30,922 nucleotides of DNA from Colimorpha sp045598945. GTDB taxonomy: Bacteria > Bacteroidota > Bacteroidia > Bacteroidales > P3. The notes beneath the pieces were generated by a model, which was given only the letters and a program-made list of their open reading frames with translations, ran no database searches and was not told where the DNA came from. Each line of letters starts with the position of its first letter. Within the stretch, counting starts at the first letter, position 1. The stretch lies in the NCBI GenBank assembly GCA_045598945.1, contig JAZRVD010000023.1:1-30922 (forward strand). Reading direction: 5' to 3'. Below are positions 1 to 6,815 of this stretch, piece after piece. A program made the position numbers and the translations under genes.

Positions 1-28
1 CCCTGGGTGTTATCGCCCGTCAATCCTC

Positions 29-41
29 GCCCTGTAAGGGC
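29..41. repeat. Short GCCCT/AGGGC palindrome at window edge
   Basis: GCCCT and AGGGC flank GTA and can form a 5-bp hairpin. The surrounding G/C-rich text (1-60) differs from the AT-rich sequence after it and reads like the edge of a dispersed Bacteroidales intergenic or transposon-associated repeat. Only one copy is visible, so the repeat family is a guess. Confidence 0.25.
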
Positions 42-59
42 AAAAGCACTATCCACACT

Positions 60-337
60 TAGTTCTACAAGTAGCTTGCAAAGACGTTGGAGTTTTCTGG
101 ATTAGCAACAATAGTACGTATTTTATTGATGTACTATATCAACATGGAAGTTTTCCTCAATCTGATGCTGACATGCAAAAATACTCATGAAAATGGCAGA
201 CTACCTGATAACACAAAAGAATAATAAGGGGGGGGGCTTGCCTAAAACACAAGTATAGCATAATTCTTTACTATCAATGGATTAAACTATACGATTTGTG
301 ATTTAGCGGACAGTAATATTAGCGTAACTATATTTGC
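60..337. other. Non-coding stretch, no gene recognised
   Basis: No open frame of convincing length or family resemblance is seen on either strand. The only oddity is a run of nine G at 228-236. The stretch fits decayed DNA at the edge of an accessory region. Confidence 0.4.
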
Positions 338-499
338 TCAACCTTCAAACAAATCGGCTGCTATGCCGTTGTTATGGTAGGCGACAAGATTTCTTAGAAT
401 CTCCTCACCCATGATGTGGTTCTCCTTTGTCTCTACGACTTTGCACAGATAATCTGTGATAGTTCCATCATAAAAATGTGTGTTACTCTTAATTATTCG
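338..499 (-). pseudogene. C-terminal gene remnant, family unknown
   Basis: The minus-strand frame is open from just after a TAG (500-502) to a TGA at 338-340 and encodes about 53 residues. It looks protein-like, with charged helical text, but has no start codon near its beginning; the first ATG lies at 410-412, leaving only 24 codons. Its last residues (GIAADLF followed by two residues) resemble the end of HemW encoded at 6816, which I take as chance. I do not recognise the family. It is most simply the 3' stub of a gene whose 5' part has been lost. Confidence 0.35.
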
Positions 500-552
500 C
501 TAATAAAAGTGTTATTTTTTTGCAGATATTCCCTATGATTTGTGTATTTACG

Positions 553-584
553 CTTGTATAATTGAATGGTATTTAGTATTTTTG
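553..584 (+). promoter_or_regulatory. Bacteroidota-type promoter
   Basis: TATTTTTG at 577-584 matches the -7 box TAnnTTTG, and CTTG at 553-556 lies 20 nt upstream in the place of the -33 box. It precedes the truncated ATPase start at 612 and could still transcribe the orphan ORF at 682. Confidence 0.5.
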
Positions 585-611
585 CACTGAAATAACTAAT
601 AATAGGTAAAG

Positions 612-689
612 ATGAAGAGAAATATCTATTCCGAACTTATTAAGTGGAAGGAGAATCCCGACCATAAAAGGGGATTGCAAGGTGTATGA
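612..689 (+). pseudogene. Truncated 5' end of AAA ATPase (DUF4143-type)
   Basis: The frame begins with ATG at 612 and reads MKRNIYSELIKWKENPDHKR, then GLQGV, then TGA at 687-689. This closely resembles the start of the large Bacteroidales family of ATP-binding proteins with a DUF4143 C-terminus, in which LQGVRQVGKT or LRGARQVGKT (the P-loop) comes next. The sequence leaves the family exactly where the P-loop should begin, so only 25 codons survive. Seen: the N-terminal resemblance and the stop. Inferred: a deletion or recombination joined this end to the unrelated sequence at about 687. Alternatively it acts as a leader peptide, since its stop overlaps the GTG start of the next frame. Confidence 0.5.
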
Positions 690-1137
690 GTGCGACTCGG
701 ATAACGAAGTGTATCAACATATAGTAGAAATACTAAAAAAAGATTTTCCTATTCGTGAAGGGTATTATTGTTCAAATATTGCAGATGAAATTAAAAAAAA
801 GTATGGTATTGGCACACCAAACACTTTGGGCTTAAGTGCCATCTGTTTAAATGAAATGGATGAAATACAAGCAAAGATATTTGTTGAAAAAGACAAGAAA
901 AGAATAAAAAAAGAAGGTTTACCTTGTGGAAATATCATCTTATTAGAGTATTTTAATAAGAATGCATTAAATGTTTTACGTGGGTTTGTTTTTAGTGATG
1001 CAAATGATACTAAATATTGTGGATTGCTTTTTTGTTACAAGCCAATGGCTAATGATGACACAAATAACAAAAAAGCAATTGATTTTGAATTGACAAAATG
1101 TGAAGATGGATTATACTACTATCAGTTTGTGTGGTGA
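682..1137 (+). CDS. Hypothetical protein, AT-rich orphan
   Basis: This encodes 151 residues from a GTG start; the frame is open back to a TGA at 613-615 but offers no ATG near the front. The product is soluble, lysine- and asparagine-rich, with no signal peptide or membrane segment and no motif I recognise. Helical text fills the first third (to about residue 45), followed by alternating hydrophobic strands ending in Tyr-Tyr-Tyr-Gln-Phe-Val-Trp. The start overlaps the stop of the truncated ATPase frame by 8 nt, so it may depend on that gene's promoter. Because the upstream junction is a break point, the protein could itself be a 3' fragment of a longer gene. Function unknown. Confidence 0.5.
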   Translation: MYECDSDNEVYQHIVEILKKDFPIREGYYCSNIADEIKKKYGIGTPNTLGLSAICLNEMDEIQAKIFVEKDKKRIKKEGLPCGNIILLEYFNKNALNVLRGFVFSDANDTKYCGLLFCYKPMANDDTNNKKAIDFELTKCEDGLYYYQFVW

Positions 1138-1578
1138 TAATGATTGTGTAAAAATTACAGTTATTGGATGAACTTTCGTATATCTTAATATAGGATGATG
1201 GCGTCATAAAGTATATACTTACCTATTAGATTGTCTCCACGGTGCAGTAAAAGTTACTGTTGCAATATGGAGCGATTTTGTGGTGATATGTCATTACCAA
1301 ACAAAGACTTTTTGAAATCTGTAGGACTGGCAGGTGTTGGTTCGGTGGATCTTTTAGATACAATTAGAAGTGCCTTCTTATAACAAATTATTTGAGAATA
1401 AGGCTGCTCAACAAATCGTAAATATCTTTGTTTCTGTGAACACCAACTTTTGAATTCAGCTATGACAGAGAGGGAAAAAAATGGAGAAATGTTTTTACAA
1501 AAGTTGTATTAGCGATTTTAATTCAGTTTATTTTGATTTGGAGAGAACAAATAAGATGGGTGGTTGTCGTAAAAAAAT
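1138..1578. other. AT-rich debris with one small open frame
   Basis: No recognised gene. A 38-codon frame from ATG 1267 to TAA 1381-1383 on the plus strand (start MERFCGDMSLPNKDF) looks protein-like, but it is short, has no visible promoter and matches nothing I know. The rest appears to be decayed accessory DNA. Confidence 0.35.
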
Positions 1579-1609
1579 ATTGATAGAATTAATTAATTTT
1601 GTATTTTTG
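1579..1609 (+). promoter_or_regulatory. Consensus Bacteroidota promoter upstream of ncRNA
   Basis: TATTTTTG at 1602-1609 is a perfect TAnnTTTG box, and ATTG at 1579-1582 sits 19 nt upstream as the -33 element. No protein-coding frame follows for 450 nt. What follows is a run of RNA hairpins ending in an intrinsic terminator at about 1986, which fits a non-coding transcript of about 370 nt. Confidence 0.6.
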
Positions 1610-1660
1610 CAAAATGTTTGTAAATAGGTAGAATGTAAAATCTTTTTATTTATAGACAAT

Positions 1661-1712
1661 TGCCTCTTCCGCGCCGATATTTTTATAGAGAATGGAGGGT
1701 GGGTAGGAGGCA
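1661..1712 (+). ncRNA. 5' hairpin of the putative ncRNA
   Basis: TGCCTCTT (1661-1668) pairs with AGGAGGCA (1705-1712), an 8-bp helix closed by one U-G pair, with a G-rich loop. It lies between the promoter and the SRP-like hairpin and could be a 5' domain of the same RNA or a processed leader. Confidence 0.3.
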
Positions 1713-1730
1713 CGACATAAAAAGGCGTTT

Positions 1731-1840
1731 ACTTAGCGCTTTGTTCTGAACTCTTTGAAATCTCGCAAATTTCACAAACCTTGTTTGGAACTTGGCAGCG
1801 GTAGATTCCTCGGGTGTGATTTGTATAAGCGTGTTTTAGG
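1731..1840 (+). ncRNA. ffs: Candidate signal recognition particle RNA
   Basis: SRP RNA is the scaffold that binds Ffh for co-translational targeting to the membrane. At 1781-1802 the sequence carries TTGGAA followed by TTGGCAGCGGT. This lines up without gaps with the conserved SRP domain IV, where the GGAA apex is followed by GGAAGCAGCGGT. The apex is flanked by a long helix: CAAAT (1766-1770) and CACA (1773-1776) pair with TGTG (1815-1818) and ATTTG (1819-1823), leaving a two-base bulge. ACC (1778-1780) pairs with GGT (1800-1802), and CGCTT (1737-1741) pairs with AAGCG (1827-1831). Seen: the helix and the GGAA/GCAGC layout. Inferred: identity as SRP RNA. The symmetric loop differs from the enterobacterial consensus, so another structured RNA is possible. 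Confidence 0.55.
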
Positions 1841-1895
1841 TATGCATTGACTGTGTTTGTCACTGTATCTCTTTCGGGCTTTCATTTCATATCGG

Positions 1896-1986
1896 CGTGG
1901 GTCTAACGTTGTCTGTTCGACAAGGTTGGGCTATGCGAGAGCCTCAAAGAGTGGGACAGACGATGAGCAGTTCCCACGTTTTTTTT
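1896..1986 (+). terminator. Multi-hairpin RNA element with intrinsic terminator
   Basis: GTGGGA (1951-1956) pairs with TCCCAC (1972-1977), directly followed by eight T (1979-1986), a strong intrinsic terminator. Upstream, an 8-position stem at 1906-1913/1919-1926 (one G-G mismatch, loop TGTTC) and GGCT/AGCC (1929-1932/1940-1943) form two more hairpins. CGTGGG (1896-1901) can compete for CCCACG (1973-1978) and would close all of this into a multi-branch structure. Probably this is the 3' domain of the ncRNA begun at about 1616. Confidence 0.6.
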
Positions 1987-2063
1987 ATGTTCGTTTATAT
2001 GACATTGTTGCAAATTGTTAATTGACTGTTGGGGACCAGTTGATAAAAAATAAATAATGTTAT

Positions 2064-3119
2064 ATGAATGATAATAAATTCTTGAAGATTTTTTCTTTAG
2101 TTGCTTTTCTTATATTTGCCTATGTAAGTTGTTGGGCAACTGCAGAGTCTTTACATTTGCTTTTGTCTTCATGGCCCGTATTTATGTGCTGGGCGGTTAC
2201 GGTCGGTTTTTTCTTTATTGCCTCGTGGGGCTCCAAGATGATTGTGGATAGTCTCAATCAAGATGTATGGATAGAAAATCATGGAATGCATCTTGTTGGT
2301 GGTATAATTATTCTTTTGGTTTTTTGGCTGTGTTGCAGTATGCCGACAAATACACACACTTTTTTTTATCGTAGTGTTATAAGTAGTAAAGTATCTTCGG
2401 ATATTCAAAAGACACAAAGTTATCTTGGTCAGATCAAAGCGAATCAATTTGTGCAAGATTCAATTAAACGTGCACAGTCTGACTTGGAAAATAAGGTACG
2501 GTTAAAGTTAGGCGAATTAGAGGCTGAAATACAAAATGGTGCAAATCCGGGTAATGGTCCTGCAGCTAAACAAAGATTGCGTGAATTGGCAAACCTTCTT
2601 GACGTTCCTTCTATACAGCCTTTGTCGGGTACTGGTAGTACAAAGTCTGATCGCGATAAGTTGGTTGATGCCTATCGACAAAAAATATTAAATCTGTTGG
2701 ATGTGAAAAAACAAAATATAGCCAGTTCGATGCAAACAGCTAATAATAATCATATTAATGCTGCAAAAGCTGCTTATGAACAATTGGTTACAGTCAAAAA
2801 TGAAATAAATAATGGCGAATTAGATCTTAATGATGCGCATGATGTAAAAACGGTATGTGATGTGTTGAATGTTGGTTATGCTGTTATTGGTTCGTATAGT
2901 CAGTTCGTTGGTTTTGCAAATGATATTGATAAAAACAAGTATACTTCTCCAAATGCTGTTACGGATGTTGATAGAATGATAAGTGTATTTGATGTATGGA
3001 AAGATTTTTTGAGAGGCGAGTATGCAGGTCGTGGATTTTGGTTTTGGGTTTTGATCTCAGTTCTGGTAGATGTTGCTTCTTTTATCTTTTTTGACATAGC
3101 CTTTAAAAAACGTGATTAA
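2064..3119 (+). CDS. Four-helix membrane protein of GTPase cluster
   Basis: This 351-residue protein is of no family I recognise. Hydrophobic segments lie at about residues 8-28, 36-56 and 76-93, and a fourth near the end at 325-346, with short charged tails. Between the third and fourth helices is a soluble block of about 225 residues rich in Gln, Asn, Lys and Glu, largely helical with coiled-coil character (about 105-165 and 200-260). It contains a flexible Gly/Pro/Asn-rich stretch near 160-170. The gene opens a tight run: 21 nt to the GTPase gene, which is 12 nt from the third gene. Codon use is AT-rich, unlike hemW/meaB downstream, which suggests acquisition. Inferred role: membrane anchor or membrane-acting effector of a GTPase-controlled system. 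No signal peptide other than the first helix. Confidence 0.75.
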   Translation: MNDNKFLKIFSLVAFLIFAYVSCWATAESLHLLLSSWPVFMCWAVTVGFFFIASWGSKMIVDSLNQDVWIENHGMHLVGGIIILLVFWLCCSMPTNTHTFFYRSVISSKVSSDIQKTQSYLGQIKANQFVQDSIKRAQSDLENKVRLKLGELEAEIQNGANPGNGPAAKQRLRELANLLDVPSIQPLSGTGSTKSDRDKLVDAYRQKILNLLDVKKQNIASSMQTANNNHINAAKAAYEQLVTVKNEINNGELDLNDAHDVKTVCDVLNVGYAVIGSYSQFVGFANDIDKNKYTSPNAVTDVDRMISVFDVWKDFLRGEYAGRGFWFWVLISVLVDVASFIFFDIAFKKRD

Positions 3120-3140
3120 AAATTTTTAAATAATATATTT

Positions 3141-4142
3141 ATGCCTTTATCAAGTAATAAAAAAAGAGACACAGATGTGGAAAATTTATCTGTGGACTCC
3201 ACATCGATTGGGACTATAGATGACAGTCAGAAGTTTTCTAATCAGGATTACACGGAAAATCAATCATCAATTTTTGCATCTGATGGCAATACTGGTGATG
3301 AAAATTCAACCGTCGCCTCGTCAACAGCAGGTCTCAGTCAAACGGAAATGCAGGATCCGAATAAAATCACTGTTACGGTTTCTGATGAAAAAACTCCTTT
3401 AGTTATCTTGTTTGGTCCTCCAGCTTGTGGAAAAACAATGACACTTGTCAGAATGACAAGATTCTTGAAAGACAAAAAGGATTATACGATTAAACCAGAT
3501 GAAACATTCCGAGGGGCTGAAGACGAGCATTATGCTGAGATGTGTGAGAATTTTAATGAAATGATAACTAATGAATCTGCGGCTAAATCTACCAGTAGAC
3601 TTAGTTTCATGTTGGTAAAGGTTTTTAATAAATCTGGAAAACCTATTTGTCAAATTCTTGAAGCACCTGGAGAGTATTATTTTGACCCAGGGAAAACGCA
3701 ACCTAATACACAATTTCCTACATTTGTGAATACCATTATAAATGGTAATTATCGCAAAATATGGCTTTTTATGGTTGAACCAAATTGGAAGAGCTACAAG
3801 GACAGAAAGGGCTATTCAAATCGTATTGCTTTTCTTAAAAGGAAGATGGATCAAAAGGATAAAGTGATTTTTGTTCTTAATAAAATTGACATGGAAGATC
3901 AATTGGTTATAGGTAGAGGAAAGGTAAATATTTCTGAAGCGAGACAGTCTGTTGAACGAAATTATGAAGGTATCTTCAATCCGTTTAAAAATCAAAATCC
4001 TGTAACGAAGCTTTGGAAAGCTTACAATTGCGATTTTGTTCCTTTTCAAACGGGGGATTATGTCGAATCTATGGATGGATTGGTTTGGCAACCAGGTACT
4101 GATACTTATTGTGAAGCCCTTTGGAATTGTATAATAAATTAA
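3141..4142 (+). CDS. P-loop GTPase, conflict-system type
   Basis: This 333-residue protein has a disordered Ser/Thr/Asp/Asn-rich N-terminal tail (about residues 1-75) followed by a GTPase domain. Visible motifs are the Walker A/G1 loop GPPACGKT (92-99), a G3-like turn EAPGEYY (174-180) in place of DxxG, and G4 NKID (247-250) after a hydrophobic strand (VIFVLNKID). The G4 motif argues for guanine specificity rather than ATP. There is no membrane segment, so it should be cytoplasmic, perhaps docking on the membrane protein encoded 21 nt upstream. It recalls the standalone and double GTPases (DO-GTPase families) reported in bacterial conflict systems by comparative genomics, but I cannot assign the exact family. 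The acidic G3 residue is Glu174, an unusual choice. Confidence 0.8.
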   Translation: MPLSSNKKRDTDVENLSVDSTSIGTIDDSQKFSNQDYTENQSSIFASDGNTGDENSTVASSTAGLSQTEMQDPNKITVTVSDEKTPLVILFGPPACGKTMTLVRMTRFLKDKKDYTIKPDETFRGAEDEHYAEMCENFNEMITNESAAKSTSRLSFMLVKVFNKSGKPICQILEAPGEYYFDPGKTQPNTQFPTFVNTIINGNYRKIWLFMVEPNWKSYKDRKGYSNRIAFLKRKMDQKDKVIFVLNKIDMEDQLVIGRGKVNISEARQSVERNYEGIFNPFKNQNPVTKLWKAYNCDFVPFQTGDYVESMDGLVWQPGTDTYCEALWNCIIN

Positions 4143-4154
4143 AAAGAGAATAGA

Positions 4155-5381
4155 ATGAATCAGGTACTGATAGTTCATGGAACTCCTGCTGGAAATAAAA
4201 TATGGGGTGCCACGGGGGGAGAACGGCAATATATAGAAAATTTTTATAATGGTAAGTTTGATATTCCTTCACAATTGATTGTCGATGTGATGGATTTCGG
4301 CGGGCAAAAATACTGTTATTATACTTTTATATGTACGCAGTCTTTTCAAGAAAAACAAGGTAGAACAGGTGGATATTTTGCATTGACGCTCAGGATGGAT
4401 GTGTGCTATTGTGATGTTCAGAACATGTATTATATTTTAGAAAAAGGGTTTGAGAAGTTTGTTGTAGATACTATATTGAAGAAAAATGGAAACGGATATA
4501 GGTATGAGGTCTCAGATTTTCAGCAACAAGAGGGTGTCCTTAGAGATTTGTCAAAAGAAATTTCTCATTATATAGATATGTTTTCTAAAGACATGGATCT
4601 ATCGATTCTTACAAAGTTTTCAACTACAAAACAAAGAACTAATGTCTTTCTGTTGGAGTGTGAATCCACAAAGTTTGTTGATAGTTTGAGTAAGGGTGTT
4701 GGCGTCTGTGTCTCTCGTTATTTTAATACTTTTAGAGAAAGACAAATTGTCGAAAAGTGTAATAAGGATATTGATCATGTAAATGAAACGATGAAAAACT
4801 TGCAAGATGATTGTAAGAGACAAAAAGATGAAACCAATAAAAAAGCAGAAGATCGTATCCGTTTGATAAATGATGAAAAGATAAAAGCTATAAGTGATGA
4901 AAAAGAAAGATGTAAAAAAACAATAGCGGATATAGAGGAGAAACATAAAGATGATGGCGAAACTATCAAATCTCTCAGAAGTGAAATAAAGAGGAAAGAG
5001 GATATAATAAAATCGAATAATACAAAGATAAATACACTGGAGTCTCAATTGGATAAGGCACAGTCTTCGAAAAGAGAATATGATATCAGATTGCAAACAG
5101 TAGATGAAATTTTAAGTAAATTAAAAAGGTGTTCAGATGATATTGTGCCAAAAATGCAAAATGTAATGAAGTCGATGCCAAAGAATCCGGCTTCAAAACA
5201 TGAAGTCAAGGATGAACCAGAAGGTAATTCAAATATTGGAGAAGGCTCGGGGAGTGATAAAGTAAAAGAAAATGCCAAGCATAATACTTCGTGTGGTGAA
5301 AATCAAGAAAAATCATCAAAAAGTAAATTTTTTTTATTTAGACTTATTGAATGTTTTGTGAAAAAAGACAATAGTTTGTAG
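4155..5381 (+). CDS. Soluble coiled-coil protein of GTPase cluster
   Basis: This 408-residue protein has no signal peptide or membrane segment. Residues 1 to about 190 look globular, with an N-terminal strand then a Gly-rich turn (LIVHGTPAGNKIWGATGG). Residues 205 to about 320 are a long Lys/Glu coiled coil. A disordered Ser/Glu/Asn-rich stretch (about 350-390) leads to a short amphipathic C-terminal helix ending near FFLFRLIECFVKK. The part around residues 52-115 resembles the N-terminal domain of the protein at 5575: an Ile-Val strand, Tyr-Tyr-x-x-Ile, Gly-x-Tyr, a hydrophobic strand, then Tyr-x-Asp. Both may therefore carry a common sensor or adaptor domain. It lies 12 nt after the GTPase gene and a strong terminator follows it. 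Function unknown; a GTPase-associated adaptor is an inference. Confidence 0.75.
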   Translation: MNQVLIVHGTPAGNKIWGATGGERQYIENFYNGKFDIPSQLIVDVMDFGGQKYCYYTFICTQSFQEKQGRTGGYFALTLRMDVCYCDVQNMYYILEKGFEKFVVDTILKKNGNGYRYEVSDFQQQEGVLRDLSKEISHYIDMFSKDMDLSILTKFSTTKQRTNVFLLECESTKFVDSLSKGVGVCVSRYFNTFRERQIVEKCNKDIDHVNETMKNLQDDCKRQKDETNKKAEDRIRLINDEKIKAISDEKERCKKTIADIEEKHKDDGETIKSLRSEIKRKEDIIKSNNTKINTLESQLDKAQSSKREYDIRLQTVDEILSKLKRCSDDIVPKMQNVMKSMPKNPASKHEVKDEPEGNSNIGEGSGSDKVKENAKHNTSCGENQEKSSKSKFFLFRLIECFVKKDNSL

Positions 5382-5418
5382 CATGATATGTGATTTTGTT
5401 TGTTGAATGTAAGGTTTG

Positions 5419-5466
5419 CTGTTGCCATTAAAAATAGATATGACTTTAATGGCAACAGTGTTTTTG
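5419..5466 (+). terminator. Strong intrinsic terminator inside the GTPase cluster
   Basis: A perfect 14-bp stem, 5419-5432 with 5445-5458, has a 12-nt loop and is followed by TGTTTTTG. It follows the third gene by 38 nt and should separate transcription of 2064-5381 from the fourth gene. Confidence 0.85.
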
Positions 5467-5574
5467 TTAAATGGAGGGCGTTTGTATATATGTGGTTGAG
5501 GATATGTATAACATCCCCCGCATGTTGGCTGCTTTAGTTGGAGAGTTGATTAAAATGCTAATTAATAATAAAGT
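5467..5574. other. Leader of the fourth cluster gene, no clear promoter
   Basis: These 108 nt lie between the terminator and the ATG at 5575. No exact TAnnTTTG box is visible, so the promoter, if any, is non-consensus. Confidence 0.35.
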
Positions 5575-6777
5575 ATGAACAGTAAAGTATATATCTTTGG
5601 TGAATTTAATGGTGGGTATTCTCAATATGAAGATGACTATACAAAAGACATTTTTCACGAAATGGTATCGTGTTCGAAAGCCACAACACAGGTTGTTGTA
5701 CATCGAAATAATGATTTGATGTATTATGCTTATATTAGAAGGTTGGATAATGGTAAATATATTGGTATGTGTGTTGTTGTAAATGGAGTATACTATGATT
5801 TTTCTGGTAATAATGAGCTGTTTTCGCTTTTCGAGAATAAAATATCAATGTTGGTGGATAAGGGGTGTTTGATATCTTTGGATAAATATGGAAATTTTGT
5901 TGCAAATGTTGATGGAAGTCTATCTGTCTATAAGGATGAAATACAGGAAATATCTAATGAATTAAATATTGGTCTCTCAAATTTCAGTTCCTCATTTAAG
6001 CATTTGCCATCAATAAACTATAGTTCAGGGAAAAAAATTATAAATGAGTTTTCTGTTTTTGATAATGTCGCGGATATAACAAAATCAACTGTTCAAAACG
6101 GATATACATGTATTTATAAATCAAAAGATTTTAACTCAAAAAGACTGAAAGGATATATCGGTACGTTAGAAACTGTTCAGAAAGAAAAAGAAAAGTTGCA
6201 GAGTGATTTAGAGTCTTTAAATCAAAAATACAATAAGGTTGTTCGTCAAAAAAAACAATTTACGATTGTTGTAATCTTATTCTTGTTTGTAATGGGTGGC
6301 ATTTTTGCAGTTCTTAGACTGCAAAATGGTTTGCAACAGACTCGAAATGATTTAGATGACGCCAATGGCGTAATATCAATGCAAAATGATTCGTTGGATG
6401 TAAAAACAACGCAAATTGGCACATTGGAGAAAAATGTAAAGACTGAGGAACAAAAAGGACAAGAAGTTGAAGGTCGTTTCTCAAAATATAGAGAGAATGT
6501 TGAATTTAATTGTCCATTTGTGGTAAAAAGTTTGGTGTATGATTATAGTAATGGATATGTCAATTTTTCGTATGTGAGTTTTGTTGATAAAACAGTCCAT
6601 TTTCAGGTGCGCTCAATAGAAACAGATGGAAGAACGATGAATAATTCTTCGATGTTGACCTTAAATAAAGGTGAGCATGAAACGTCAATATATTTGGGAA
6701 AAGGCTTAGATAATAGTAGTGGCGTGACCTTTTTGTTGCTATATAATGATTTTGTAATTGCTGGGAAACGTCAGTAG
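5575..6777 (+). CDS. Membrane-spanning coiled-coil protein of GTPase cluster
   Basis: This 400-residue protein has four parts. Residues 1 to about 150 form a globular N-terminal domain (start VYIFGEFNGGYSQYEDDY, later YYAYIRRL and GKYIGMCVVV). A coiled coil covers about 195-225 and one transmembrane helix lies at 229-248. A second coiled coil spans about 252-300, followed by a strand-rich C-terminal domain of about 95 residues. With no N-terminal signal, the N-terminal domain should be cytoplasmic and the C-terminal domain periplasmic, so the protein could pass a signal across the inner membrane. The N-terminal domain resembles part of the protein at 4155. I have an impression of similar unnamed Bacteroides proteins but no firm family. 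It is the last gene of the AT-rich block; hemW is convergent, 38 nt away. Confidence 0.75.
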   Translation: MNSKVYIFGEFNGGYSQYEDDYTKDIFHEMVSCSKATTQVVVHRNNDLMYYAYIRRLDNGKYIGMCVVVNGVYYDFSGNNELFSLFENKISMLVDKGCLISLDKYGNFVANVDGSLSVYKDEIQEISNELNIGLSNFSSSFKHLPSINYSSGKKIINEFSVFDNVADITKSTVQNGYTCIYKSKDFNSKRLKGYIGTLETVQKEKEKLQSDLESLNQKYNKVVRQKKQFTIVVILFLFVMGGIFAVLRLQNGLQQTRNDLDDANGVISMQNDSLDVKTTQIGTLEKNVKTEEQKGQEVEGRFSKYRENVEFNCPFVVKSLVYDYSNGYVNFSYVSFVDKTVHFQVRSIETDGRTMNNSSMLTLNKGEHETSIYLGKGLDNSSGVTFLLLYNDFVIAGKRQ

Positions 6778-6786
6778 TAATGTTGT

Positions 6787-6812
6787 AACTATAAATTTAT
6801 GTTGCTATAGTT
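6787..6812. terminator. Weak bidirectional hairpin between convergent genes
   Basis: AACTATA (6787-6793) pairs with TATAGTT (6806-6812) around a 12-nt loop, between the stop codons of the cluster gene and hemW. There is no long T-run, so it would be a weak terminator at best. Confidence 0.3.
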
Positions 6813-6815
6813 GTT

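Noticed and set aside
338..499. Relation of the minus-strand stub to HemW (shared GIAADLF ending)
   Set aside because: Only about seven residues agree and the preceding sequence does not resemble HemW.
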